Below are positions 1 to 7,618 of a stretch of DNA of 64,000 bases, piece after piece. Made by a program: the position numbers and the translations under genes. Location: assembly GCF_003441615.1 (NCBI RefSeq), contig NZ_CP031842.1:2064501-2128500 (forward strand), in the 5' to 3' direction. Positions within the stretch are counted from its first letter, which is position 1. Every line of letters starts with the position of its first letter. The stretch is from Dechloromonas sp. HYN0024 (GTDB lineage: Bacteria; Pseudomonadota; Gammaproteobacteria; Burkholderiales; Rhodocyclaceae). Under the pieces are notes generated by a model, which worked only from the letters and a program-made list of their open reading frames with translations, ran no database searches and was not told the DNA's origin.

Positions 1-1
1 C

Positions 2-1009
2 AGCGATTCCGTGCCCTCCCGCCCCGTGCCGCAGGCTGCCGCCTATCTCAGCGTGAACCCGAAGAGCGATTTCGCCGCCTTCGCCACATATATGCGCAAG
101 CAGCTTGGCGACAAGGCAGGCACCGATGCCGGACTCCGCCGCCTCTTCGACACCCACGCCACACGCCAGTACAACCTGGCCGACCAGGGCTATCTGGCCC
201 GCGTCCATCCACTTGAACTATGGCTGGTCCGCCATCTGCAGAACGAACCGAAGGCGACACTTAAGGACATCGTGCCGGCCAGCGTCGAAGCCCGCCGCGA
301 TGCCTCCAAATGGCTATTCGCGACACGTTTCAAGCACGCCCAGCAGGTCCGTATCGACATCGTCGTCGAAGTCGCTGCCTTCGAGCGCATTGCCGACGAA
401 TGGCGTCGCCTGGGCTACCCCTTCGAGCATCTGGTCCCCTCACTGGCCACCTCGATCGGCAGTTCGGCCGACCGCCCGGCCGCCCTCGCCGAGTTGATGG
501 GCATTGTCGTTAACGACGGCATTCGCCGCCCGACAGTACGCATTGACGAACTCCACTTCGCCGCCAATACGCCTTTCGAAACCCGCCTGCAACGCCAGCC
601 GGAACCGGGCGAACGCGTCATGCCGGCCGAAGTTGCCCAAGTCACCCGCCGCGCCCTGCTGCGCGTCGTCAATAGCGGCACCGCCCGGCGCATCAAGGAT
701 GCCTACCGCGACCACGACGAGAAACCCCTGCTCATGGGCGGCAAGACCGGCACGGGCGATCACCGCTCGAAGGTCATCGGGGCCGACGGCGGGGTCCGCA
801 GTGCCAAAGTCATGAACCGCGCCGCCACTTTCGCCTTCTATATCGGCGACCGTTTCTACGGTGTCGTCACCGCCTTTGTACCCGGCGCCAAGGCCGCCGG
901 TTACGACTTTACCTCGGCCCTGCCGGTACAAATCATGAAGGAAATGGAACCCGCCCTGCGCCCGCTGATCGCCGACCGACCAGCGGCCGAAGGAAAGTGC
1001 AAGGGCTGA
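2..1009 (+). CDS. Penicillin-binding protein, C-terminal transpeptidase part (5' truncated by window)
   Basis: The reading frame is open to the left edge, so the true start lies outside the window; the first possible start inside is a GTG at 11. About 335 C-terminal residues are present. Counting from that GTG, a KTGTG motif sits at residues 245-249. This is the third active-site motif of penicillin-binding transpeptidases, which cross-link peptidoglycan on the periplasmic side. The stretch around GSSADRPAALAELMGIV resembles the conserved segment of class A enzymes that precedes KTG. The SxxK nucleophile was not found in the visible part and is presumably upstream. Class A (GT51 plus transpeptidase) is the best guess; a stand-alone transpeptidase cannot be excluded. 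No T-rich terminator follows the stop. Confidence 0.75.
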   Translation, partial: SDSVPSRPVPQAAAYLSVNPKSDFAAFATYMRKQLGDKAGTDAGLRRLFDTHATRQYNLADQGYLARVHPLELWLVRHLQNEPKATLKDIVPASVEARRDASKWLFATRFKHAQQVRIDIVVEVAAFERIADEWRRLGYPFEHLVPSLATSIGSSADRPAALAELMGIVVNDGIRRPTVRIDELHFAANTPFETRLQRQPEPGERVMPAEVAQVTRRALLRVVNSGTARRIKDAYRDHDEKPLLMGGKTGTGDHRSKVIGADGGVRSAKVMNRAATFAFYIGDRFYGVVTAFVPGAKAAGYDFTSALPVQIMKEMEPALRPLIADRPAAEGKCKG

Positions 1010-1030
1010 CATCAAAAGTTCACCGATGAA

Positions 1031-1055
1031 CACTTTGCTGCAACGCAGCAAAGTG
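1031..1055. promoter_or_regulatory. Perfect 11-bp inverted repeat, candidate operator for the acetate kinase fusion gene
   Basis: The arms CACTTTGCTGC and GCAGCAAAGTG flank a 3-base centre AAC, ending 46 bases before the ATG of the next gene. The centre reads CTGC-N3-GCAG, the form reported for sites bound by PhaR, the polyhydroxyalkanoate regulator, in Paracoccus. A weak -35-like TTGCTG at 1035-1040 overlaps the left arm and a TAGTCT at 1057-1062 follows, so the repeat would sit between promoter elements. No T-run follows, which argues against a simple terminator. The identity of the binding protein is inference. Confidence 0.5.
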
Positions 1056-1101
1056 GTAGTCTCTCGCTCAAATAAAAAAAACCAAACAAGCGAGAAACAG
1101 C

Positions 1102-3420
1102 ATGAGCGAAATTGACCTGAAACGCTTTTTCCTGGAGCAGGTTCGCCTGTTCGAAAACTTCCCGGCCGACAAGGTCGAGGAAATCGTCATCAGATCCCGT
1201 CTGGCCACCTACGAAGGCAACGAAGCCATTCTCGAAACGGGTGACGAGGGCCGTTTCATCGGTGTCGTGATCAGCGGCCACGCTGAGATTTCGATGACCG
1301 ACAACACCGGCACCCGGGCCGTCATCACCCAGTTGGGCGTCGGTGACGTCTTCGGCGTGATGTCCGTGCTGACCGGCGACCGCATCGTCGCCGATGTCAT
1401 CGCCGGCAACCGCTGCTTCGTGCTGATGATCCCGCAGGAAGTCTTCAACGCCCACATCCTGACCAGCCCCAAGGCCGTCGGCTATCTGTCGCGCCTGCTC
1501 GCCGACCGCACCCGCGCCATGTCGGTCGACCTCGGCACCGCACAGGCCAACGCCATTGTCCGGGCCACCGACCCCTACGCCCTGTCGCTGATCACCAACC
1601 AGCCGGGCAAGGTCGTCGTTCTCAATGTCGGCATCACGCAGATTCATTTTGGCATCTACGACACCGAAATGAGCGGTGCCGACGTGCATGGCATCATCGA
1701 CCATGCCGACCAGCAAGTCACCCTTATCACGGTCAAGGTCGGCACCCAGCAAAAGACCATCGAACATTCCCCGTTCAAGCTCTCCGACCTGTTCAAGGTG
1801 ATGCAGGAAGCCACCGCCCTGCTCGGCGAGTCGCTCACCTTCCATCCGGAAGATGTCAGCGCCATCGGCCATCGCGTCGTGCATGGCGGCAACAAGTTCT
1901 CCAGTTCGGTGGTCATCACCCCCTCGGTGATCGCCGATATCGAGGAACTCTCGGTCTTCGCACCCCTGCACAACCCGGTCAACGTGGCCGGCATCCGCGT
2001 CGCCATGAAGACCTTCCCGAATGTGCCGCAGGTCGCCGTGTTCGATACGGCCTTCCACCAGACGCTGGCTCCCTACGCCTACCTCTACGGCCTGCCCTAC
2101 GATCTCTACAAGCAGCACGGCATTCGCCGCTATGGCTTCCACGGGACCTCACACCGCTATGTCTCGCTGAAATCGGCGGAAGTCCTCAAGCGCCCGCTCG
2201 GCGAGCTGGAAATCATCTCCTGCCACCTCGGCATCGGTGCCTCGCTGTGTGCCATCGACCATGGCCGCTCGATCGACACCACCATGGGCATGACCCCCAG
2301 CGACGGCCTGATCATGCCCAGCCGCTCGGGTAGCGTCGATCCGGCAGTCATGATCCACCTCATGGAAAAGCACCACATGTCGCCCGAGCGGCTGTCTACG
2401 CTGATCAACAGCGAAAGCGGCCTCAAGGGTCTGTCCGGCATTTCCAGCGACATCCACGAGATTGAAGCTGCTGCTGCCGACGGCCACCACCGCGCCCTGC
2501 TCGCCCACAAGGCTTACTGCTATCAGGTGCGCAAGAACATCGGCGCCTACGTTGCCGCGATGGGCGGCATCGACGTCCTCGCCTTCACCGGCGACGTCGG
2601 TGAAACCAGCGCCACGGTGCGCAGCCTGGCCTGCCAGGGCCTCGGCTACATGGGCATCAAGCTGGACGAGGAAAAGAACCGCAATCTGACCACCATCGAC
2701 CAGTTCGCCGTCATCTCGGCCGACGATTCGCCGGTCACCATCCTCGTTGTCGCCAACGACGATGAACGTCTGGTCGCCTGGGAAACGCTGCGTTCGATCG
2801 AACGCAATGCCCTGCTACTGGCCGCCAAGGCCGAAGATGCACCAATCCCGGTGGAAATCTCGGCCCACCACGTGCATCTGTCGCAGGCCGATGTCGAAAA
2901 GCTGTTCGGCCCCGGCCACCAGCTGACGCCGGAACACGAACTATCGCAGCCCGGCCAGTTCGCCTGCGCCGAAAAGGTCCACCTCGTCGGCCCCAAGGGG
3001 CGCATCGCCAATGTCCGCGTCCTCGGCCCGACACGCAAGGAAACCCAGGTCGAAATCGCCATGACCGAGCAGTTCAAGGTCGGCATCCAGCCCCCCATCC
3101 GTGAATCCGGCGACCTCGCCGGCACCCCCGGCATGACGCTGGAAGGCCCCTACGGCACTTCGGTCATCGAACGCGGCGTCATCTGCGCCCAGCGCCACAT
3201 CCACATGACGCCGGAAGACGCCATGCGCTTCCATGTCCGCGACAAGTACGTCGTCCGCGTCCGCATCGAAGGCGAGCGCCAGCTGATCTTCGGCGACGTC
3301 GTCGTCCGCGTCAATCCGGGTTACCGCCTGGCCATGCACATCGACACCGACGAAGGTAACGCCGGCAACATCCAGACCGGCATGCTCGGCTACATCGAGG
3401 AAATCCAGAGCCGGCACTAG
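1102..3420 (+). CDS. Triple fusion: cyclic-nucleotide-binding domain + acetate/propionate kinase + PduL phosphotransacylase
   Basis: This 772-residue protein joins three modules. Residues about 1-140 form a cNMP-binding beta-roll (FGVMSVLTGDR in place of the usual FGE cassette). Residues about 169-575 are an acetate/propionate kinase with GHRVVHGG (Arg258), RRYGFHGTSHRY (His347), RSG (Arg408) and GET (Glu501). Residues about 584-772 are a PduL-type phosphate acyltransferase with the two metal-binding motifs HHVHLS (589-594) and QRHIHM (697-702). Together they would interconvert acyl-CoA, acyl phosphate and acid plus ATP in one cytoplasmic polypeptide. Oddities: the kinase first loop is NVGITQ instead of the usual NxGSSS, and the adenosine loop is HLGIGAS instead of HLGNGAS. 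Kinase activity is therefore likely but unproven. Normally the kinase and transacylase are separate genes. A strong terminator follows. Confidence 0.9.
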   Translation: MSEIDLKRFFLEQVRLFENFPADKVEEIVIRSRLATYEGNEAILETGDEGRFIGVVISGHAEISMTDNTGTRAVITQLGVGDVFGVMSVLTGDRIVADVIAGNRCFVLMIPQEVFNAHILTSPKAVGYLSRLLADRTRAMSVDLGTAQANAIVRATDPYALSLITNQPGKVVVLNVGITQIHFGIYDTEMSGADVHGIIDHADQQVTLITVKVGTQQKTIEHSPFKLSDLFKVMQEATALLGESLTFHPEDVSAIGHRVVHGGNKFSSSVVITPSVIADIEELSVFAPLHNPVNVAGIRVAMKTFPNVPQVAVFDTAFHQTLAPYAYLYGLPYDLYKQHGIRRYGFHGTSHRYVSLKSAEVLKRPLGELEIISCHLGIGASLCAIDHGRSIDTTMGMTPSDGLIMPSRSGSVDPAVMIHLMEKHHMSPERLSTLINSESGLKGLSGISSDIHEIEAAAADGHHRALLAHKAYCYQVRKNIGAYVAAMGGIDVLAFTGDVGETSATVRSLACQGLGYMGIKLDEEKNRNLTTIDQFAVISADDSPVTILVVANDDERLVAWETLRSIERNALLLAAKAEDAPIPVEISAHHVHLSQADVEKLFGPGHQLTPEHELSQPGQFACAEKVHLVGPKGRIANVRVLGPTRKETQVEIAMTEQFKVGIQPPIRESGDLAGTPGMTLEGPYGTSVIERGVICAQRHIHMTPEDAMRFHVRDKYVVRVRIEGERQLIFGDVVVRVNPGYRLAMHIDTDEGNAGNIQTGMLGYIEEIQSRH

Positions 3421-3428
3421 TCCGGTGC

Positions 3429-3463
3429 TGCGCCCGGAGTCGCTGCCGGGCGCATTTTAATTT
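3429..3463 (+). terminator. Rho-independent terminator after the acetate kinase fusion gene
   Basis: A perfect 9-bp stem (TGCGCCCGG / CCGGGCGCA, 3429-3437 and 3446-3454) with an 8-base loop is followed by TTTTAATTT. It starts 9 bases after the stop codon. Confidence 0.9.
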
Positions 3464-3513
3464 CGGCTGGCACCGCCTACAATTCAATGTCATAGCACTG
3501 CATTGGATTCCCC

Positions 3514-4650
3514 ATGTCGACTCGCTTGACTCGCTTACTTCGCCCCACCCTGCGCCGGCTGGCCCTCCTCTCGATAGTCGCCCTGGCCGAGGCTAGCTGG
3601 GCGTGCACCACGGCCGTCCTCGACCGCGAAAATGCCTTTCTGTTCGGCCGGACCTACGACGGGGCCTTTGCGCAGGCCAATGTCACGCTCAATGTCCGCG
3701 GCGTTGCCAAAACATCCTTCGCGGCAGCGACGAGCGGACAGCCTCTGAAATGGACCTCACGCTACGCCAGCCTGACCTTCAACCAGTATGGCCAGGATAT
3801 GCCGATGGGCGGCATGAATGAAGCCGGGCTGGTGGTCGAGACGATGTGGCTGGACGAGACGCGCTACCCGGAAAGCAGTGAGTTGCCGCGCATCGACAAC
3901 ATCCAGTGGGTGCAATACATGCTGGATACGGCGGCCAACGTACCCGAATTGCTCGCCGCCACGGCCAATGTTGATGTCGTTTCAGGCGGGGCATCGAAAG
4001 TGCACTATCAGGTCTGCGACCGCAGCCGGGCTTGTGCCGTGATCGAGTTCCTTGACGGCAAGCTGACCGTTTATCAAGGCCCATCCCGGCCGATTCCGGT
4101 ACTGACCAACTCACCCTACATGGATGCGCTGGCCTACCGGCATCGCGCCCGAAGCAACCCGCATGTGCGCGAAGCCGATAGCCAGAGCTCCCTCAATCGC
4201 TTCCTGACCGCCGAGAAAAGTCTGCGGGCCATGCCGGCAGCCACCAAGGAATCGCTCTTTGCCGGACTCGACATGGTCAGTTCCCGCCGCATCCTGATCG
4301 AGCCGGCGTCTGGCCTGAGCGGCTCGACCGTCTGGCAGATCGTCTACGATCCGCTACAAGGCGAAGTGAGCTGGCGAACGCCGGATTCAAACCAGCAGAT
4401 ACGCAGCGTCCGCTTCGCCGATTTCGAACTGAGTTGCCGCCGCGGCAAATCCAAGTTGCTCGACATCAAGACCGGTGCTGGCAATGTCGCCAGCAGCTTC
4501 GCCGACTACAGCGAAGCGGCCAACCGGGCGCAGGTCGAAGGGATTTCTCAGGACATGACGAGCAAGGGCTTCAACCATGTGAAGATTTCGCCCGAAGTCA
4601 TTGACTTGCTGGTCCAGGCCCCCGGCCGCTTTCCTTGTGTCAGCGACTAG
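3514..4650 (+). CDS. Exported linear-amide C-N hydrolase (choloylglycine hydrolase / penicillin V acylase family)
   Basis: The 378-residue protein begins with an arginine-rich hydrophobic signal peptide ending ASWA, followed directly by Cys31. In this Ntn-hydrolase family the catalytic nucleophile is an N-terminal Cys, so removal of the signal peptide would itself expose the active residue. Other family marks are FGRTYDG after the nucleophile, GGMNEAGLVVE, VLTNSPYMD, and an Arg-containing WQIVYDPLQGEVSWRT near the C-terminus. The likely reaction is cleavage of an amide in a small molecule (bile-salt-like, penicillin V or acyl-homoserine lactone type); the substrate cannot be read from sequence. 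The 3' end overlaps the end of the convergent nsrR-like gene by 11 bases. Confidence 0.85.
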   Translation: MSTRLTRLLRPTLRRLALLSIVALAEASWACTTAVLDRENAFLFGRTYDGAFAQANVTLNVRGVAKTSFAAATSGQPLKWTSRYASLTFNQYGQDMPMGGMNEAGLVVETMWLDETRYPESSELPRIDNIQWVQYMLDTAANVPELLAATANVDVVSGGASKVHYQVCDRSRACAVIEFLDGKLTVYQGPSRPIPVLTNSPYMDALAYRHRARSNPHVREADSQSSLNRFLTAEKSLRAMPAATKESLFAGLDMVSSRRILIEPASGLSGSTVWQIVYDPLQGEVSWRTPDSNQQIRSVRFADFELSCRRGKSKLLDIKTGAGNVASSFADYSEAANRAQVEGISQDMTSKGFNHVKISPEVIDLLVQAPGRFPCVSD

Positions 4651-5083
4651 GTGACTCGGCTGAAAGCGCTGGCATCACGGCCTGCGGCACTGCCAGCAGG
4701 TCGGCCAGTGTATAGCCGTCAAGCACCAGAAACATGGCACTCAGTGCTTCGTTGAGAATGGCCGGCAGACAGCAGCCCCCCTGAATCCGGCAGGTCGACT
4801 GGCCAGAAAAACACTCTGCCAGGGCAAAATCGCTTTCGGATTGCCGAATCACATCGCCAACGACAATTTCCCTGGCTGGACGCGCCAACCGGATGCCGCC
4901 ACCCTTGCCGCGCACGGTCTCGATGTGGCCGCTCAGTCCAAGCTGGTGCACAACTTTCATGAGGTGGCTTTTCGAGATGTCGTGCACAGCGGCAATCTCG
5001 GCGATGGTGACCAGCCGCTCGTCCTGCACGCCGAGATACATGAGGACGCGCAGGCTGTAATCGGAAAATGTACTGAGGCGCAT
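4640..5083 (-). CDS. nsrR: Rrf2-family iron-sulfur transcriptional repressor, NsrR-like nitric oxide sensor
   Basis: The 147-residue protein has an N-terminal winged helix (MRLSTFSDYSLRVLMYLG, then the recognition region ISKSHLMKVV) and three cysteines at 91, 98 and 104 that match the Fe-S ligands of NsrR in spacing and place; Cys105 is additional. NsrR proteins hold an Fe-S cluster that reacts with NO and releases DNA. A 23-bp site of the 11-1-11 NsrR type lies 11 bases upstream of this start codon, which suggests autoregulation and control of the divergent ccoG. IscR or another Rrf2 member is less likely because of the cysteine spacing and the operator. Confidence 0.85.
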   Translation of the reverse strand: MRLSTFSDYSLRVLMYLGVQDERLVTIAEIAAVHDISKSHLMKVVHQLGLSGHIETVRGKGGGIRLARPAREIVVGDVIRQSESDFALAECFSGQSTCRIQGGCCLPAILNEALSAMFLVLDGYTLADLLAVPQAVMPALSAESPSR

Positions 5084-5093
5084 GGTGGCTTAT

Positions 5094-5116
5094 AAGATAG
5101 ATTTTAAATATTGCTT
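5094..5116. promoter_or_regulatory. NsrR-type operator (11-1-11 inverted repeat)
   Basis: Half sites AAGATAGATTT (5094-5104) and AAATATTGCTT (5106-5116) flank a single T. Against the known NsrR consensus halves AAGATGYATTT / AAATRCATCTT they match at 9 and 8 of 11 positions. The site lies in the 129-bp divergent region between nsrR and ccoG. Confidence 0.7.
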
Positions 5117-5212
5117 ATAGCGACATTGGTTGGTAGCATCAAGATTCATTTTATTTATATCTTATGCCAGCCTGGGCCGCAATCCGGTCGTCTGGTTGTA
5201 CCCGGAATATAT

Positions 5213-6616
5213 ATGGCGACGCCGTCCGCGAAGAAAGTCATCCCGATCAAGTCCGTCGTTGATCCTGATGCCAAGGTTTATCCCCGTTCGATCAGCGGAT
5301 TGTTCACGCGCTGGCGCTGGGTTTTCGTCTGGCTGACCCAGATCATTTTCTACGGCCTGTGCTGGCTGCCCTGGCACGGGCGGCAAGCTGTGCTGTTCGA
5401 CATCGACACCCGCAAGTTCTATTTCTTTGACCTCGTGCTGTGGCCGCAGGACACCATTTATCTGGTCCTGCTGATGATTCTCGGTGCCTTCACCCTCTTC
5501 CTGTTCACCGCCGTCGCCGGGCGACTATGGTGCGGCTATACCTGCCCGCAGACGGTCTACACCGAAATTTTTCTATGGTTCGAGAAGGTCATCGAAGGCG
5601 AGCGGCCAAAACGCATCAAGCTCGACGCTGCCCCGTGGACGGCCCACAAGCTGGCGATCAAGAGCGCCAAGCATGCAACATGGATCATCTTTTCACTATG
5701 GACGGGGATCACCTTTGTCGGCTATTTCATGCCGATTCACGATCTGGTCAACGATCTGGTCACGCTCTCGCCCGGTGCCTGGTCGTCCTTCTGGGTGGTC
5801 TTCTACGCTTTCGCGACCTATGGCAATGCCGGCTTCCTGCGCGACCAGATGTGCCGCCAGATCTGCCCGTACGCCCGCTTCCAGTTTGTCATGTTCGACC
5901 CCGATACGCTGATCATCGCCTACGACACGGCGCGCGGCGATGCGCGTGGCCCCCGTGCCAAAGGGGCAGAGCCGAAGGCGCTGGGTCTTGGCGACTGTGT
6001 CGATTGCGGCATCTGCGTTCAGGTATGCCCGACCGGTATCGATATCCGCAACGGCCTGCAGAATGAATGTATCGGCTGCGCCGCCTGCATCGATGCCTGC
6101 GATCAGGTGATGGACAAGATGAATTACCCGCGCGGCCTGATCCGCTACTCGACCGAAAACGCCGTGACCATGCGTTATACAACGGGGGAAATCCTGCGTC
6201 GGGCAGCCCGGCCACGGGTCATCATCTATACGGCCATCCTCCTTGCACTAACCGCTGCCACGGCCTGGTCCCTGGCTACCCGCATCCCACTCAAGGTCAA
6301 TATCCTGAAGGATCGCAACGTCCTGTCACGGGAGGCGGACGACGGTTCGATCGAAAATGCCTATCGCCTGCAGATCATGAATACCGGCGACCAGACGCGG
6401 AAGTTCCGGATCACCATTGCCGGCATTGACGGGGTGCGCCTGAGCAGCGCCGACGAAATCACCATTCCGGGCGGCGAGATCGGCAGCCAGACAGCAATTG
6501 TCAACGCCGAACAAGGTGCCACCCGAGCCGGGGCATGGCCGATCACTTTCCACGTCGAAGACGTCGCCGACCCGACGGTGGCCGTCACGGAGCAGTCGAA
6601 ATTCTGGACGCCTTGA
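5213..6616 (+). CDS. ccoG: Cytochrome c oxidase accessory protein CcoG (RdxA/FixG)
   Basis: The ATG at 5213 is preferred because the protein then starts like known CcoG proteins; in-frame codons from 5111 overlap the operator. The 467-residue membrane protein has several membrane segments (for example FYGLCWLPW and TIYLVLLMILGAFTLFLFTA), the motif WCGYTCPQTV, DQMCRQICPY, and two [4Fe-4S] sets CVDCGICVQVCP and CIGCAACIDACD, then another membrane helix and a C-terminal Ig-like domain. CcoG reduces copper for assembly of the CuB centre in cbb3-type oxidase. The structural ccoNOQP genes are not in the window. The adjacent NsrR-type site suggests NO control. Confidence 0.92.
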   Translation: MATPSAKKVIPIKSVVDPDAKVYPRSISGLFTRWRWVFVWLTQIIFYGLCWLPWHGRQAVLFDIDTRKFYFFDLVLWPQDTIYLVLLMILGAFTLFLFTAVAGRLWCGYTCPQTVYTEIFLWFEKVIEGERPKRIKLDAAPWTAHKLAIKSAKHATWIIFSLWTGITFVGYFMPIHDLVNDLVTLSPGAWSSFWVVFYAFATYGNAGFLRDQMCRQICPYARFQFVMFDPDTLIIAYDTARGDARGPRAKGAEPKALGLGDCVDCGICVQVCPTGIDIRNGLQNECIGCAACIDACDQVMDKMNYPRGLIRYSTENAVTMRYTTGEILRRAARPRVIIYTAILLALTAATAWSLATRIPLKVNILKDRNVLSREADDGSIENAYRLQIMNTGDQTRKFRITIAGIDGVRLSSADEITIPGGEIGSQTAIVNAEQGATRAGAWPITFHVEDVADPTVAVTEQSKFWTP

Positions 6617-6666
6617 GCGTAGAATGAATCCCGACAGGTCATCGAGACCCTTCATGGGAGTACATC

Positions 6667-6906
6667 ATGAACAATGAAAAGCTGAAAACGCTCATTACTT
6701 CGCCACTGCCGTTCTTTGGCGTCACCGAGCAGGGCGATGTGCTGGCCCGCTATGTCCCCTACGGTCCGGTGTTTCGCTGGCGCTGGAACCAGATGATCCC
6801 GATGCCGGTTCAGGGCAGCGACCTGGTCTGGTTACTGCACGCTGCCGACGAAGAAGGTCACTCGATTTCCGACACCGAACCGGCACCAAAATCCAAGGCA
6901 AAATAA
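6667..6906 (+). CDS. Small conserved-looking hypothetical protein (79 aa)
   Basis: A clear Shine-Dalgarno (GGGAG, 6 bases before ATG) supports translation. The protein is soluble-looking with an aromatic, proline-containing middle (YVPYGPVFRWRWNQMIPMP) and a charged tail ending PKSKAK. No catalytic motif, membrane segment or cysteine pair was seen. It lies 50 bases after ccoG on the same strand, so it may be co-transcribed with it. I do not recognise the family. Confidence 0.6.
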   Translation: MNNEKLKTLITSPLPFFGVTEQGDVLARYVPYGPVFRWRWNQMIPMPVQGSDLVWLLHAADEEGHSISDTEPAPKSKAK

Positions 6907-6912
6907 GGGTGC

Positions 6913-7599
6913 TTAGCCCGCACTGTTTTTGCGCATCTGCTCGCCAAGCCACGCGCCGATAGCCCAGACCTCTTCCAGGCACACTGAATGCGGCATCGGA
7001 TAGTCATGCCAGTCGATGGCATAGCCACGTTTGTTGAGCAAATTGCGGGCGGCCAGGCCGAGATTTGGCGAGACGACATCATCGGCCGTACCGTGCGCCG
7101 CAAAGATCGGGATTTCGCGGTTGGCCGCAGCTGTATCCTCCGTCAGCAAATCCGGAGACGGTATATAGGTCGACAGCGCAATCAGGCCAGCCAGTTTTTC
7201 CGGATGCGTCAGGGCCGTCGTATAGGCCACCGCGCCACCCTGCGAGAAGCCGGCGAGAAAGATGTGCGCGGCCGGGATACCCCGCTTTTTTTCCCGCTCG
7301 ATCAGACGGCACACGGTATCACGCGAGGCGATGATGCCGCCCTCGTCGATGCGCCGACTGGTGCTCTCGAGCGAAATGATGTCGTACCAGGCGCGCATGA
7401 CGTAGCCGCCGTTGCAGGTGACCGGCATGTACGGCGCATGCGGAAAGATGAAACGCACGGCCGGTTTGTCGGCCAGCCCGAGTTCGGGCACAACCGGCAC
7501 GAAATCCGAGCCATCAGCGCCCAGGCCATGCAACCAGATCACGGCATATTCCGGACTGGCACCGGTTTCCACTTCCAGCGGGGGTAATTCGTTTTCCAA
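6913..7599 (-). CDS. Alpha/beta-hydrolase carboxylesterase / phospholipase family
   Basis: The 228-residue protein has the esterase layout: oxyanion region WLHGLGADG, nucleophile elbow GFSQGG, acidic residue in AHGTADDVVSP, and catalytic His in YPMPHSV. This is the family of bacterial carboxylesterase EstB and acyl-protein thioesterase-like enzymes, acting on short acyl esters in the cytoplasm. The start is a TTG preceded by AAGGAG at 6 bases. It lies 19 bases downstream of the sensor kinase gene on the same strand, so it is probably transcribed with the two-component system, though no functional link to metal sensing is evident. Confidence 0.88.
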   Translation of the reverse strand: MENELPPLEVETGASPEYAVIWLHGLGADGSDFVPVVPELGLADKPAVRFIFPHAPYMPVTCNGGYVMRAWYDIISLESTSRRIDEGGIIASRDTVCRLIEREKKRGIPAAHIFLAGFSQGGAVAYTTALTHPEKLAGLIALSTYIPSPDLLTEDTAAANREIPIFAAHGTADDVVSPNLGLAARNLLNKRGYAIDWHDYPMPHSVCLEEVWAIGAWLGEQMRKNSAG

Positions 7600-7618
7600 G
7601 CGAGTCTCCTTGCGGTAT

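Noticed and set aside
5111..5212. Upstream extension of CcoG to 5111
   Set aside because: It would overlap the NsrR-type operator and add residues unlike known CcoG N-termini; the ATG at 5213 fits the family.
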